Part shown: piece by piece, positions 1 to 11,561 of the stretch
Position numbering within the stretch: the stretch's first letter is position 1
Layout of the letters: each line of letters begins with the position of its first letter
Assembly (NCBI GenBank): GCA_021787615.1
Contig: JAJYLP010000011.1
Location: forward strand, 1-55,486
DNA length: 55,486 nucleotides
Source: Pseudomonadota bacterium
GTDB lineage: Bacteria > Pseudomonadota > Gammaproteobacteria > Steroidobacterales > Steroidobacteraceae
Direction: 5' to 3'
The notes under the pieces: generated by a model
Told to the model about the DNA's origin: nothing
The model's input: only the letters and a program-made list of their open reading frames with translations
Databases searched by the model: none
Translations under genes and position numbers: made by a program

Positions 1-2
1 CC

Positions 3-170
3 CCATTGACCGATCAGCACCTCGGCGGGCTCATCATCTGGATCCCCGGCAATCTACTTCTCCTGGTCGTCGCGCTCATCGTGCTACGGCGGATTCTCTA
101 CCAGGAGCATGCCTCACGGACCGGCGCAGTTGAGCAGGCCATGCGCACCGAGTCGTTGCGTATTTCTTGA
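3..170 (+). CDS. C-terminal end of a CtaG-like membrane protein (partial)
   Basis: The open frame enters from outside the window and ends at TGA 168-170, giving the last 55 residues. They read DQHLGGLIIWIPGNLLLL followed by a hydrophobic helix and a short basic/polar tail. This pattern of DQxLGGLIxWIPG before the last membrane helix is what I recall from the CtaG family of cytochrome c oxidase assembly proteins (the Bacillus caa3 type). The protein would sit in the inner membrane. Only the tail is visible, so the family call is tentative; the membrane character is clear. Confidence 0.55.
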   Translation, partial: PLTDQHLGGLIIWIPGNLLLLVVALIVLRRILYQEHASRTGAVEQAMRTESLRIS

Positions 171-302
171 CAGCCAGCTGTCTCTCGCGGCTGCGCACGC
201 AGCCGATTTGCCAGCGCACAGCGCCGCTGCACATCGTTCGCGCGGGCCCCGACCAGCGCGAACTTGTGCAGCCCGCAGTCTATTGGTCATTATTGCGTTC
301 CA

Positions 303-378
303 TGGTGGGTGCTGAGGGACTCGAACCCCCGACATTCGCCGTGTAAAGGCGACGCTCTACCAACTGAGCTAAGCACCC
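303..378 (-). tRNA. tRNA-Val (anticodon TAC)
   Basis: On the minus strand the sequence folds as a full cloverleaf. The acceptor stem is GGGTGCT/AGCACCC, the D-arm is TAGCTCAGTTGGTAGAGC, the anticodon loop is TTTACAC with anticodon TAC, and the T-arm carries GGTTCGAGTCC. The CCA end is encoded (TGG at 303-305 on the plus strand). It lies downstream of lon in the same orientation. Confidence 0.95.
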
Positions 379-483
379 GCCGTCCGGTGCCCGGCAGATC
401 CGGTGCGAGCCACGGCGCTGGAGCATCCCCGGGGACCGGCCGGCTCGCTCACCTTGCCGGCAGGCTCTGCGCTGCACTGCCCG

Positions 484-509
484 AAGAGAATGGCGCGCCG
501 CAGCGCGCC
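484..509 (-). terminator. possible lon terminator hairpin
   Basis: Two bases after the lon stop codon the minus strand has GGCGCGC, loop TGCG, GCGCGCC: a perfect 7-bp GC stem followed by ATTCTCTT. The T tract is weak, so this may be an imperfect intrinsic terminator or only a 3'-end stabilising hairpin. Confidence 0.35.
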
Positions 510-511
510 GG

Positions 512-2965
<2,454 letters not shown>

Positions 2966-3024
2966 GCTCGAAGCCTCGATTGTTTAAGCTGGCGGGCGGC
3001 GCGCCGCTGGCGCGCCCGGCGCGG

Positions 3025-4335
3025 TCAGTGTCCTGCGGCCCGCCGGGGCTCCTCGGCGCCGGCAGCGCGGCCTTCCTCGGAGCGATATACGACGTACGGA
3101 GTGCTGGAGCCGTCGATCACGGTCTCATCGACCACGACCTTGGCCACGTCGCGCAACGTCGGCAGATCGTACATGGTGTCGAGCAGCACCGTTTCAAGGA
3201 TGGTGCGCAATCCGCGGGCGCCGGTCTTGCGCTGCATGGCCCGGCGCGCCACGGCGCGCAGCGCCTCGTCGCGGAACTCGAGCTCGGCGCCTTCCATCTC
3301 GAAGAGGCGCCGGTACTGCTTGGTGAGCGCGTTCTTCGGCTCGGTGAGAATCGACACCAGCGCCGCCTCGTCGAGCTCATCGAGCGTGGCGACCACCGGC
3401 AACCGCCCGACGAACTCCGGAATCAGGCCGTACTTGATCAGATCCTCCGGCTCGACGTCGTGGAAGAGGTCGCTGCCGTGCGGCCGCTCATTCGCGGTGC
3501 GCACCTCGGAGGTGAAACCGATTCCGCTCTTTTGCGTGCGGTTGAGGATGATCTTCTCCAGCCCCGCGAACGCCCCGCCGCAGATGAACAGGATATTGCC
3601 GGTGTCGACCTGCAGGAATTCCTGCTGCGGATGCTTGCGTCCGCCCTGCGGCGGCACCGAGGCGATGGTGCCCTCGATGAGCTTCAGCAGCGCCTGCTGC
3701 ACGCCCTCGCCGGAGACGTCGCGCGTGATCGAGGGGTTGTCGGACTTGCGCGAAATCTTGTCGATCTCATCGATGTAGACGATGCCGGTCTGCGCCTTCT
3801 CGACGTCGTAATCGCACTTCTGCAGCAGCTTCTGGATGATGTTCTCGACGTCCTCACCGACGTATCCGGCCTCGGTCAAGGTCGTGGCATCGGCAATGGT
3901 GAACGGAACGTTGAGCAGCCGCGCCAGCGTCTCGGCGAGCAGCGTCTTGCCGCAGCCGGTCGGCCCGATCAGCAGGATGTTGCTCTTGGCGATCTCCACC
4001 TCATCCTTGGCGCGCGCCCCGGCGCTGCGGGTCTGCAGGCGCTTGTAATGGTTGTAGACGGCCACCGAGAGCACCTTCTTGGCGCGCTCCTGGCCGATCA
4101 CGTACTCATCGAGCACTTTCTTGATTTCATGCGGCTTGGGCAGCTTGTCGCGGGCGCGCTCGGCCCGGTCCTCGAGTTCCTCGCGAATGATGTCGTTGCA
4201 CAGCTCGACACATTCGTCGCACACGAACACCGAGGGGCCGGCGATGAGCTTGCGCACCTCATGCTGGCTCTTCCCGCAGAACGAGCAGTAAAGGAGCTTG
4301 CCGTCTTCGTGGCGGCCGCGGGAATCATCACTCAT
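3025..4335 (-). CDS. clpX: ClpX, ATPase subunit of the ClpXP protease
   Basis: ClpX is a hexameric AAA+ unfoldase that recognises tagged substrates and threads them into ClpP. The 436-aa protein has the N-terminal zinc-binding domain with C17-x2-C20 and C39-x2-C42, then Walker A GPTGCGKT near residue 127, the Walker B segment [10 protein letters not shown], and the RGLR sensor-2 region near the end ([10 protein letters not shown]). Length and domain order are normal. It lies downstream of clpP with a 256-bp spacer holding a likely own promoter, and upstream of lon. Confidence 0.97.
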   Translation of the reverse strand: MSDDSRGRHEDGKLLYCSFCGKSQHEVRKLIAGPSVFVCDECVELCNDIIREELEDRAERARDKLPKPHEIKKVLDEYVIGQERAKKVLSVAVYNHYKRLQTRSAGARAKDEVEIAKSNILLIGPTGCGKTLLAETLARLLNVPFTIADATTLTEAGYVGEDVENIIQKLLQKCDYDVEKAQTGIVYIDEIDKISRKSDNPSITRDVSGEGVQQALLKLIEGTIASVPPQGGRKHPQQEFLQVDTGNILFICGGAFAGLEKIILNRTQKSGIGFTSEVRTANERPHGSDLFHDVEPEDLIKYGLIPEFVGRLPVVATLDELDEAALVSILTEPKNALTKQYRRLFEMEGAELEFRDEALRAVARRAMQRKTGARGLRTILETVLLDTMYDLPTLRDVAKVVVDETVIDGSSTPYVVYRSEEGRAAGAEEPRRAAGH

Positions 4336-4430
4336 TTAAAAGCCCTCAGGAGGCATAGCCTTCTATCGTCTTGCGGAGACGTCGCTCACAGCGTCCTAAT
4401 GCCCGCGGTTCCCCGGATAAAGACGGCTTT

Positions 4431-4460
4431 CTTATAGCACGCGGTCCGGCCGCGAAGCAA
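4431..4460 (-). promoter_or_regulatory. candidate sigma-70-type promoter for clpX
   Basis: On the minus strand TTGCTT (plus 4455-4460) is followed after 18 bp by TATAAG (plus 4431-4436). It lies about 95 bp upstream of the clpX start, inside the 256-bp clpP-clpX spacer. Both boxes deviate from consensus. The rest of that spacer shows nothing else I can name. Confidence 0.4.
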
Positions 4461-4591
4461 AGCACCGGCGCACGGCCAAGTCGTTGTCTCAGCGGGAATT
4501 GTTTGACGGATTTCACTACTTGACAAAGGTGGGGCGCAGCGCGAGCGGTTCCGGCCCATCGCGGCCCGCCGTACGGCGTCTCTGGGGGCTT

Positions 4592-5221
4592 TCAGGCCGG
4601 CTTACGGGCGCCTGCGCTCATGTCACCGCGCTTCTCCAGCACCTCATCGATCAGGCCGTAGCGCCTCGCTTCGGTCCAGTCCATGAAGCGATCGCGGTCG
4701 GTGTCGATCTTGATCTGCTCGACGCTCTGGCCGGTGTGCTTGGCCAGAATGTGATTCAGCCGGTCGCGCGTCTCGAGCATCTCCCGGGCGTGGATCTCCA
4801 TGTCCGCGGCCTGACCCTGGAAGCCCCCGAGCGGCTGGTGAATCATGATGCGCGCATGCGGCAGGCAGTAGCGCTTTCCGGCCGCGCCGCCGGCGAGCAG
4901 CACCGCGCCCATGCTGGCGGCCTGGCCGACGCAAATGGTGCTCACGTCAGGCTTGATGAACTGCATGGTGTCGTACATGGCGAGTCCCGCGGTCACCACA
5001 CCGCCCGGGGAGTTGATGTAGAGCGCGATGTCCTTCTCGGGATTCTCCGACTCCAGAAACAGCATCTGCGCCACCACGATGTTGGCGACATAATCGTCGA
5101 TCGGGCCGACGACGAACACCACCCGCTCCTTCAGCAGCCGCGAGTAGATGTCGTAGGACCTCTCGCCGCGAGCGGTCTGCTCGACGACGATCGGCACCAG
5201 GTTCAATCCGCGTTCGTTCAT
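4592..5221 (-). CDS. clpP: ClpP, proteolytic subunit of ClpXP/ClpAP
   Basis: ClpP is a self-compartmentalised serine protease of two stacked heptameric rings, working with ClpX. The protein is 209 aa. The catalytic triad is visible: Ser103 in GQAASMG, His128 in RIMIHQP and Asp177 in TDRDRF, each exactly 8 residues earlier than in the E. coli precursor. The start ATG gives [16 protein letters not shown], which matches the usual short pro-region. The gene sits between tig and clpX in the same orientation. Confidence 0.97.
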   Translation of the reverse strand: MNERGLNLVPIVVEQTARGERSYDIYSRLLKERVVFVVGPIDDYVANIVVAQMLFLESENPEKDIALYINSPGGVVTAGLAMYDTMQFIKPDVSTICVGQAASMGAVLLAGGAAGKRYCLPHARIMIHQPLGGFQGQAADMEIHAREMLETRDRLNHILAKHTGQSVEQIKIDTDRDRFMDWTEARRYGLIDEVLEKRGDMSAGARKPA

Positions 5222-5344
5222 GCTCGAGTCTCCACGCTTGGCCCCATTACGCTACGCAATCCCGCCCCGTGCGCAAGCCCGGCGCGGCGAGACTCGCTCA
5301 GGCGTTCGCCGCATGCGGCAGGCGCCCCGGGGAGTCCGGCGCCG

Positions 5345-6655
5345 CTAGCGGGTCTGGTTCTCACGGCCGAAGCCGGTCAGCTCCTGAAACGACATGGGCT
5401 GCTCGTTCACCTTCGCGCGCTCGAGGAACCAGTCGATGACCTGCTCCTCGAGCACCGCGGATTCGATCTGCCGCATCGCCTCGCGGCTCTTGCGATAGGC
5501 GCTGCGGGCTTCCTCCGGATCCGGATAGGTCGTGATCAGATCCTCGAGGCGCGCCTCGACGCGCTCGTGGTCGGCCTGCAGGCTCTCGCTCTGGATGATC
5601 TGCCCGAGAATCAGCCCGAGGGCGGCCCGCTTGCGGGCCGCGGCCTCGAACGACTCGCGCGGGGGCAGCTGCGAGACCTCGCGCACACCCATGCTGCGGG
5701 CCGCATCGAGCTGCATCTGCTGGACGTGCTCCTCGATCAGCGTGCGCGGCACCTCGATCGGGTTCTGAGCGTACAGCGCATCGAGCACCTGCGCGCGCAG
5801 CCGGCCGCGCACCAAGTCGGCCAGCTCCCGCTCCATGCTCTTGCGCACTTCGGCCCGCAGGGCCTCGACGCCCCCGTCCTCGACGCCGAAGGCGCGGCAG
5901 AACGTCTCATCCACCTCGGGCAGGGACTGCGCCTCCACCTGCTTCACCGAGACTTTCAGCTCGGCTGTCTTGCCGGCGAGCGCGGCATTGCCGGTCTCCG
6001 GCGGAAAAGTCACGCTCACGGTCCGGCTATCGCCCGCACCGACGCCACGCAGCGCCGCATCGAGCTCCGGACGGTTCTCCTGGCGCCCCAGGATGATCGT
6101 CACGTCCGTGCCGTCGCCGCCTTCGAACGGCTGGCCGTCCATCAGCCCCGTGTAATCGACCGTCACGCGGTCGCTCTCCTGGGCAGGCCGCTCCGCGGGC
6201 GTGAACACGGGCCGCTGCCGGCGCATGCTCTCGACCATGGCATCGATGTCCGCCTCGGTGATCTCGGCACCGGGACGCGAGATCTGCGTCCCCTCCGGAG
6301 ATTTCACGTGAATCTCCGGCATGACCTCGAACACCGCCGCGTACTTCAGCTCCGCCCCCGGAGCCACCGCAATCGGCTCGATGCGCGGCCCGCCGGCCGG
6401 GGTGAGGTTCTGCTCGCGCAGCGCCTGGGCCAGGGAGCTGCGGATCAGGTGATCGATCACCTCCGCATGCACCTGCTCGCCGAACTGCTTGCGCACCACC
6501 GGCAGCGGCGCCTTGCCGGGCCGGAATCCCTTCAGGCTCGCCGAGCGGGCGACCTTCTTCAGGCGCTGCTCGAACTCCTGGTTGACCTCGTCGGCCGGAA
6601 CGGCCACTTCCAGACGGCGCTCGAGAGCCCCGCGGGTGGACAACGAAACCTGCAT
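5345..6655 (-). CDS. tig: trigger factor (ribosome-bound chaperone/PPIase)
   Basis: Trigger factor binds L23 at the ribosome exit tunnel and shields nascent chains. I place the start at ATG 6655 (MQVSLSTRGALERRL), giving 436 aa; an upstream in-frame start would add only six atypical residues. The ribosome-binding signature is present as GFRPGKAPLPVV near residue 45, followed by the FKBP-type PPIase domain (VTVDYTGLMDGQPFEGG near 160) and the helical C-terminal substrate-binding domain. It is the first gene of the tig-clpP-clpX-lon group. The 220-bp region upstream, up to tRNA-Leu, gave no promoter I trust. Confidence 0.96.
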   Translation of the reverse strand: MQVSLSTRGALERRLEVAVPADEVNQEFEQRLKKVARSASLKGFRPGKAPLPVVRKQFGEQVHAEVIDHLIRSSLAQALREQNLTPAGGPRIEPIAVAPGAELKYAAVFEVMPEIHVKSPEGTQISRPGAEITEADIDAMVESMRRQRPVFTPAERPAQESDRVTVDYTGLMDGQPFEGGDGTDVTIILGRQENRPELDAALRGVGAGDSRTVSVTFPPETGNAALAGKTAELKVSVKQVEAQSLPEVDETFCRAFGVEDGGVEALRAEVRKSMERELADLVRGRLRAQVLDALYAQNPIEVPRTLIEEHVQQMQLDAARSMGVREVSQLPPRESFEAAARKRAALGLILGQIIQSESLQADHERVEARLEDLITTYPDPEEARSAYRKSREAMRQIESAVLEEQVIDWFLERAKVNEQPMSFQELTGFGRENQTR

Positions 6656-6892
6656 TCGTGAACCTCGAACCAATTGGGGTGCGCAGCGGCGTTCCGCCCG
6701 ATCACACCGTTAGCCAGACCCGGCTGCGGACCAGGCCCAACGGCGAGCATCAAGCAAACCCGGTGACTGTCGGGCGGCAACCGTGCGGGACCCCACATTT
6801 TGCCATACGGCGCCCCCGTTGGCACGCTCGTCCCGCCGGGAAACGGACCCGGCTCAAATTGCCCCCTGCCGATCGCTCGCATTGATGTGCGA

Positions 6893-6977
6893 TGGTGCGA
6901 AAGGAGAGACTCGAACTCTCACGGGTTGCCCCACTGGATCCTAAGTCCAGCGCGTCTACCAGTTCCGCCACTTTCGC
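6893..6977 (-). tRNA. tRNA-Leu (anticodon TAG)
   Basis: The minus strand has acceptor stem GCGAAAG/CTTTCGC, a long variable arm typical of class II tRNAs (TGGGGCAACCCG), anticodon loop CTTAGGA with anticodon TAG, and an encoded CCA end (plus 6893-6895). It is oriented with tig and lies 238 bp upstream of it. Confidence 0.95.
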
Positions 6978-7237
6978 GTCCGCCCCGCCGCGCTGCGCTC
7001 GCGCAGCCCAGATCGGCCGGCGATTATAGCCAGCCGCTCGATCTGATCGGCGATGCGGCCCGCGACGCTGCGCTGCAGGACACGCGCGATATCGGCGTCC
7101 AGCTCGCAGTTCTGCTGGCGCAGCGCGGCTGCGGCCATGACCACCATCGAGCGGATCTCATCCAGATGCGCGAGCGCCTCCTCGAGCCGGGCCTCGTTGC
7201 CGCCGCAGGCGTGGCGCACGCGCCGTCTTTCGATCAC
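6956..7237 (-). CDS. small hypothetical protein, divergent from XRE gene
   Basis: I do not recognise the family with confidence. I favour a GTG start at 7237, which has GAGGT seven bases upstream, over the longer TTG-started frame. The roughly 93-aa product is mostly helical by eye: an acidic/hydrophobic stretch (RLEEALAHLDEIRSMV), then RQQNCELDADIARVLQR. The stop codon lies 22 bp inside the tRNA-Leu gene on the same strand, so either the two transcripts overlap or the frame is spurious. It is divergent from the XRE regulator across a region with a strong palindrome, suggesting shared control. Coding status is uncertain. Confidence 0.4.
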   Translation of the reverse strand: MIERRRVRHACGGNEARLEEALAHLDEIRSMVVMAAAALRQQNCELDADIARVLQRSVAGRIADQIERLAIIAGRSGLRERSAAGRTRKWRNW

Positions 7238-7303
7238 CGCAGTACCTCGTATGGCATCGAACCGCCGCTGCAACCCGCAGCGGACCTCAGATCCCTGCGG
7301 ACA

Positions 7304-7321
7304 TCTGTACTTTTGTACAGA
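7304..7321. promoter_or_regulatory. SOS-box-like palindrome / XRE operator candidate
   Basis: TCTGTACTTTTGTACAGA is a perfect 7-bp inverted repeat around TTTT. It fits the enterobacterial LexA core CTGT-N8-ACAG exactly. It lies between the divergent XRE gene (start 7403) and the small gene ending at the tRNA. It could equally be the operator of the XRE protein itself. Confidence 0.5.
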
Positions 7322-7402
7322 ATACTGCTAATTTTGACGCCATGCAATACTTCTGTCTCGCTCACGTGACTTTCGGAATTCAATTCGCTACATTAGTGCG
7401 CC

Positions 7403-7876
7403 ATGTCGACGCCACTCATTGAGACCCGCCAGACGAGCGGCTTCCCGGCCCGTCTGCGGGAGAGGCTCGAGCGCTTCGGCAGCGCCCAGGCGCTGGCGCT
7501 GGCGATTCAGCGCTCCGAGAGCGCCGTGCGCAAATGGCTGCGCGGGCGCTCCGAGCCGAGCGTGACGGACCTGCGGGCGATCTGCGAAGTCACCCAGACC
7601 CGCATCGATTGGCTGGTCACGGGACGCGGCTCACCCGAGGAGGCTGCGGTGCTGCGCGACCCGAGTGCGCCCTACGGAGCGGCGGCCCGGCCGCCTCTCG
7701 ACCTCGCGCTGCTCGAGACCGTCGTCGGGGCCGTGGAGGCCGAGCTGCGCCAATCCGGCACCACGCTGCCGGCCTTCAAACAGGCCACCCTGATCGCCGC
7801 CTGTTACGATCTGGCGCGCGATGAGGGCGGCCCGGACCCGCAGCTCATTGCCCGACTTGTGAAGCTCGCCGGCTGA
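7403..7876 (+). CDS. XRE-like helix-turn-helix transcriptional regulator
   Basis: The product is 157 aa. Residues about 15-70 form a Cro/CI-type HTH: ALALAIQRSESAVRKWLRG followed by EPSVTDLRAICEVTQTRIDWLVTGRG, with the DWL(V)TGxG ending typical of phage-CI-like repressors. The C-terminal half (LDLALLETVVGAVEAEL...) is helical and has no catalytic motif I recognise; there is no LexA-type Ser/Lys protease domain. An SOS-box-like palindrome lies about 82 bp upstream, so the gene is probably autoregulated or damage-regulated. It precedes two histidine kinase genes in the same direction, with 85 bp to the next start. Confidence 0.75.
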   Translation: MSTPLIETRQTSGFPARLRERLERFGSAQALALAIQRSESAVRKWLRGRSEPSVTDLRAICEVTQTRIDWLVTGRGSPEEAAVLRDPSAPYGAAARPPLDLALLETVVGAVEAELRQSGTTLPAFKQATLIAACYDLARDEGGPDPQLIARLVKLAG

Positions 7877-7961
7877 ACAGGCCCCGGAGCACCGTAGTAT
7901 CCACCGCGCGTTTGGGAATATACGTAGAGACTGGCGGCGCAATACAGCGCCAATATTTTCC

Positions 7962-8720
7962 ATGAAAGATTCGAACCTCCGCATCGACGATGCCACGCGC
8001 CGACTGCAAGAGCGTCTGATGCACGTCTCGCGTCTCGCTGCGGTCGGGGAGATGGCCTCAGGAGTGGCGCACGAGCTGAATCAGCCGCTCGCCGCAGTCG
8101 CCAACTACGCCCAGGCGTGCGAGCGACTGCTCGGCATGCCCGATGCAGATCTCGAGGAAGTGCGCGATGCGCTGCGGCAGATCACCGCACAGGCGGTGCG
8201 CGCCGGGGACATCATCAGCCGCCTGCGCGGCCTGACGCGCGCCCGCGAGTCGCTCGGGGAACTCACCGACGTCAACGCCCTGATCTTCGAGCTCGCCGAT
8301 CTCATCGAGTCCGACGCCCGGCTGCACGAGTCGACCTGCCGCTTCGAGTTCACCGAAGGGCTCGCCCCGTTGACCCTCGACCGCGCCCAGATCCAACAGG
8401 TGGTCTTCACCCTGGTGCGCAATGCACTCGAAGCCCTCGATGAACGTCCGCTCGGGGCACGCGAGGTGGTCATCGCCACCGCCCGCACCGCCGACGGCGA
8501 TGTGCTGATCGAAGTGCGCGACAACGGACCGGGCATCTCGCCCGAGATCGCGCAGCGGCTGTTCGACCCGTTCTGCACGACCAAGACGGCCGGCACGGGG
8601 CTGGGACTTGCCAGCAGCCGCACCATCGCGCGCGCGCACGGCGGCACGCTCGAGCATCGACCCAACACGCCCGACGGCGCCTGCTTCCTGCTGCGATTGC
8701 CGCCGCCGGCCCGGCGCTGA
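7962..8720 (+). CDS. soluble sensor-type histidine kinase (FixL/NtrB-like catalytic core)
   Basis: The 252-aa protein is almost only a kinase core. The HisKA H-box is LAAVGEMASGVAHELNQPL with His37; the N-box (QIQQVVFTLVRNALEAL), G1 (RDNGPGIS) and G2 (GTGLGLASS) of the ATP-binding domain follow. This H-box type is typical of FixL/DctB/NtrB-family kinases. No membrane segment and no PAS domain are present, so the input must come from a partner or from the few N-terminal residues. The frame upstream of the ATG stays open toward the XRE gene and no Shine-Dalgarno is obvious, so the N-terminus may be longer. No response regulator with a DNA-binding domain lies nearby. Confidence 0.85.
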   Translation: MKDSNLRIDDATRRLQERLMHVSRLAAVGEMASGVAHELNQPLAAVANYAQACERLLGMPDADLEEVRDALRQITAQAVRAGDIISRLRGLTRARESLGELTDVNALIFELADLIESDARLHESTCRFEFTEGLAPLTLDRAQIQQVVFTLVRNALEALDERPLGAREVVIATARTADGDVLIEVRDNGPGISPEIAQRLFDPFCTTKTAGTGLGLASSRTIARAHGGTLEHRPNTPDGACFLLRLPPPARR

Positions 8721-8793
8721 CGCCATGGCGGCCGCCCCGAGCACAGTGCCCCCGGGTACCGCGTGCACGCCAGCGCTGTGGCGATGAGGCGCC

Positions 8794-10347
8794 GTGGAGC
8801 CGACCCTCACCGCCGAGCTGATCCGCAGCGCCCTGGAGTCAGCCCCCGATGCGATGCTCATCGTCGACGCTGAGGGGTCGATCCTTTTCGCCAACCGGCA
8901 GGTGAACGCGCTGTTCGGCTACTCGGGCGCCGAGGCCGCGACGCTGACGGTCGAGGACCTGATCCCACCGCGCTACGGCGCGCGCCATCGCCAGCGCCGC
9001 GGCGAGTTTCTCAGCGAACTGCGGGTGCGCCAGATGGGCATCGGGCTCGAGCTGCTTGCGCGGCGCAAGGACGGCACGGAGTTTCCGGTCGAGATCAGCC
9101 TGAGCCCCATTCAGGACGGGCAGCGGGTCCTGGTGGCCGCGGCGATCCGCGACATCACCGAGCACAAGCGCATCCAGTGCGAGCTGCTCGCCGCGCGTCA
9201 GGCGGCCGAACGGGCCAATCAGACCAAGAGCCGCTTCCTCGCCACCGCCAGCCACGATCTGCGCCAGCCGCTTCAGTCCCTGGCGCTGCTGAACGGCGCG
9301 CTGCGCCGCATGGTCGGGGAAACACACGCGCAGGAGGCGCTGCGTTACCAGGAGGTGGCCATCGGCGCGATGTCGCGCCTGCTGAACGCGCTGCTCGACG
9401 TGAGCAAGCTCGAGTCCGGGGCGGTGCGGCCGCAGCCGGCCGACATGGACATCGGGCCGCTCTTTACCGAGCTCGAGCAGGAATTCGCCGGCGTCGCGGC
9501 GAACAAGAATCTCACCCTCGAAGTCGTCCACGGCGGGGAGTGCGTGCACTGCGACCCCGCGCTGCTCGGGCAGATCCTGCGCAACCTGCTCTCGAACGCC
9601 ATCAAATACACCCACACCGGGGGCGTGCGCCTGACCTCAGCGCACGGCGCAAAAGAGGTGCTCATCGCGGTGAGCGACACCGGCATCGGGATCGACGCGG
9701 CGAAGCTGCCACACATCTATGACGAGTTCTATCAGATCGAGCCGGTCGGCACGGCGCGCCGCGAGGGCTATGGTCTCGGCCTGAGCATCGTACGGCGCCT
9801 GGTCGAGCTGCTCGGGCTTCGCCTGGAGGCCTGCTCCGAGCCCGGCAAGGGGTCGGTGTTCACGCTGCGGCTGCCTCTGGGGGCGCGCTGCGCCGAGCAG
9901 CACGAGGAATCCAGTGCTGAGGCCGCACCGGCCCGCCTGCGCGAATCCCCCTGCGTGCTGCTCGTGGAAGACGACGCGGCGGTGCGCGACGCCACCGGGC
10001 TGCTGCTGCGCCTGGAGGGTTACAAGGTGCGCCCGGCCGGCTCGCTCGCCGAGGCGCTCGAGTGCATCAACGGCGGCGCGCGCATCGACCTGATCATCAC
10101 CGACTATCACCTCGGCGACGATCAGACCGGGACCGAGGTGATCGCCCGCGCGCGCGCGCTCCTCGGCGAGGGGCTGCCGGCGGTGCTCGTCACGGGCGAT
10201 ACCTCGAGCGCCATCCGCCGCTTCGAGAGCAGCCGGCTGCGCCTGGCGAGCAAGCCGATCCGGGCCGACGAGCTGCTGAGGCTGCTCAAGGCGTTGCTGA
10301 CGGGCGCCCCGCAGGGATCAGCCGACCCCGCTCAGGGCTGCGGATGA
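8794..10347 (+). CDS. PAS hybrid histidine kinase / receiver protein
   Basis: The GTG start at 8794 gives 517 aa. Domains in order: PAS at about 8-120 (APDAMLIVDAEGSILFANRQ, ending RDITEHKR), HisKA with His in FLATASHDLRQPLQSLALL near 155, HATPase with NLLSNAIKYTHTGGV, DTGIGI and GYGLGLSIVRR, and a C-terminal receiver (VLLVEDDAAVRDATG, phospho-acceptor Asp in IITDYHLGDD, Lys in LASKPIRADELLRLL). It is cytoplasmic, with no membrane helix. The receiver has no output domain, so it may act as a phosphate sink or pass phosphate to a remote regulator. Its last 16 bp overlap the convergent HMA gene. Confidence 0.88.
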   Translation: MEPTLTAELIRSALESAPDAMLIVDAEGSILFANRQVNALFGYSGAEAATLTVEDLIPPRYGARHRQRRGEFLSELRVRQMGIGLELLARRKDGTEFPVEISLSPIQDGQRVLVAAAIRDITEHKRIQCELLAARQAAERANQTKSRFLATASHDLRQPLQSLALLNGALRRMVGETHAQEALRYQEVAIGAMSRLLNALLDVSKLESGAVRPQPADMDIGPLFTELEQEFAGVAANKNLTLEVVHGGECVHCDPALLGQILRNLLSNAIKYTHTGGVRLTSAHGAKEVLIAVSDTGIGIDAAKLPHIYDEFYQIEPVGTARREGYGLGLSIVRRLVELLGLRLEACSEPGKGSVFTLRLPLGARCAEQHEESSAEAAPARLRESPCVLLVEDDAAVRDATGLLLRLEGYKVRPAGSLAEALECINGGARIDLIITDYHLGDDQTGTEVIARARALLGEGLPAVLVTGDTSSAIRRFESSRLRLASKPIRADELLRLLKALLTGAPQGSADPAQGCG

Positions 10348-10553
10348 ACCTGCGCCTGATAGCCCGGCGGCCCGAGCACGCTCACCAGACGCTCAGGCCC
10401 CAGGCGCGCCGGGTCGAAGCGCACGCGCGCCTCGCCGCTCTCGTAGCTCACCTCGGCGGACTCGACGCCCGGTTCGCGCTCGAGCAGGCGCTTGATCGAC
10501 TGGGCGCAGCCGCCGCAGTGCATGCCCTGGATCTTCAACACCACCGATTGCAT
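10332..10553 (-). CDS. heavy-metal-associated (HMA) domain protein, CopZ-like
   Basis: This is a 73-aa single ferredoxin-like HMA domain. The metal-binding motif GMHCGGC near residues 10-16 matches the GMxCxxC signature of copper chaperones and of P-type ATPase N-terminal domains. It probably shuttles Cu(I) to the CopA-type ATPase encoded about 1 kb away. It lies between the convergent hybrid kinase and the divergent DsbG-like gene. GGC instead of the common xHC between the two cysteines does not exclude another soft metal. Confidence 0.85.
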   Translation of the reverse strand: MQSVVLKIQGMHCGGCAQSIKRLLEREPGVESAEVSYESGEARVRFDPARLGPERLVSVLGPPGYQAQVHPQP

Positions 10554-10714
10554 GGTCTGCTCCCCTTTCTGACGCCGCCACGATACGCCCTGGAGCGCAC
10601 TCCAGGGTCAAGCCCCGGCAGCGGCCTGCGCCGGGTTCACGTACACTGCCGGTGGCGCTCGCTGTGCGGGACCCCGTCCCGGCGCGCCGCTGCAACCATG
10701 GTGCCGGAGAATCC

Positions 10715-11548
10715 GTGCTCACATCCCTGAACCGCGCGCCGCGCGCGGCGCGCATCGCCGCACTCGGCCTCGCCTCGCTGCTGATCGCCCCGCTGCCCGC
10801 CGCCCGGGCCGCCGAGCGCGCCTCGACCCTGCCGCCCCCGCCGCCGGCGCTCGCGGCGCTGATCCACAGCGGCACGGTCAAGCTGCTCACGAGGTTCGCG
10901 AGCGACGTTCCGGGACTGACCGGCTATGTGGTGCGCTTCAGAGGCAGCACCCAGGTGGTCTACGGCTCGCACGGTTACCTCTTCACCGGCGAGCTGATCT
11001 CCCCGCAGAGCGTCCCGCTCAACACCGTGTACCGCCAGCGCTACGCGCCGGTCGATACCGCGGCCGTCATCGGCCGGCTCGAGCATACCGGTCACCTGAT
11101 CGCCGAGGGTGCCGCGCGCACCCCGCTGCTCTACGCCATCATCGATCCGAACTGCAGTTTCTGTTACCGCTTCTACCACATGGCCGAGCCGCTCATCGGC
11201 GCCGGCCGGCTGCAGGTGCGCTGGGTGCTGGTGGGCTTTCTCGAGCGCACCAGCCAGGCACGCGCGGCGGCCATCCTCGGGGCGGGAAATCCGGCGCTCG
11301 CGCTGCGCATCGACGAGGACCGTTTCGACGTGGCGCGCGAGCACGGCGGCATCGCTCCGGCGCGGCAGATCGCACCGGACATCCTGAGGGTGCTGAAGAC
11401 ACACCTGAACGCCATGAGCGACCTCGGCAGCAACGGCACGCCGACGTTGCTCTACCGCGCGCGAAACGGTGTTTGGAAAACCCAGGTCGGCCTGCCCACA
11501 CAGCGTTGGCTGGATGCCTACGCGCAGCCCACGCCTGCGCGGCGCTGA
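10715..11548 (+). CDS. DsbG/DsbC-like periplasmic disulfide isomerase or chaperone
   Basis: I choose GTG 10715 as start because GGAGA lies six bases upstream and the protein then begins with a signal peptide (RAPRAARIAALGLASLLIAPLPAARAAE). The mature part has an N-terminal dimerisation-like region (TGYVVRFRGSTQVVYGSHGYLFTGEL) and a thioredoxin fold with active site CSFC in IIDPNCSFCYRFY. The cis-Pro loop is NGTPTLLY. This layout matches DsbG/DsbC; CSFC differs from the CPYC of E. coli DsbG and the CGYC of DsbC. Its place between two copper genes suggests protection of periplasmic thiols from copper, which is inference. Confidence 0.85.
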   Translation: MLTSLNRAPRAARIAALGLASLLIAPLPAARAAERASTLPPPPPALAALIHSGTVKLLTRFASDVPGLTGYVVRFRGSTQVVYGSHGYLFTGELISPQSVPLNTVYRQRYAPVDTAAVIGRLEHTGHLIAEGAARTPLLYAIIDPNCSFCYRFYHMAEPLIGAGRLQVRWVLVGFLERTSQARAAAILGAGNPALALRIDEDRFDVAREHGGIAPARQIAPDILRVLKTHLNAMSDLGSNGTPTLLYRARNGVWKTQVGLPTQRWLDAYAQPTPARR

Positions 11549-11561
11549 AGGCGGCGCGCGC

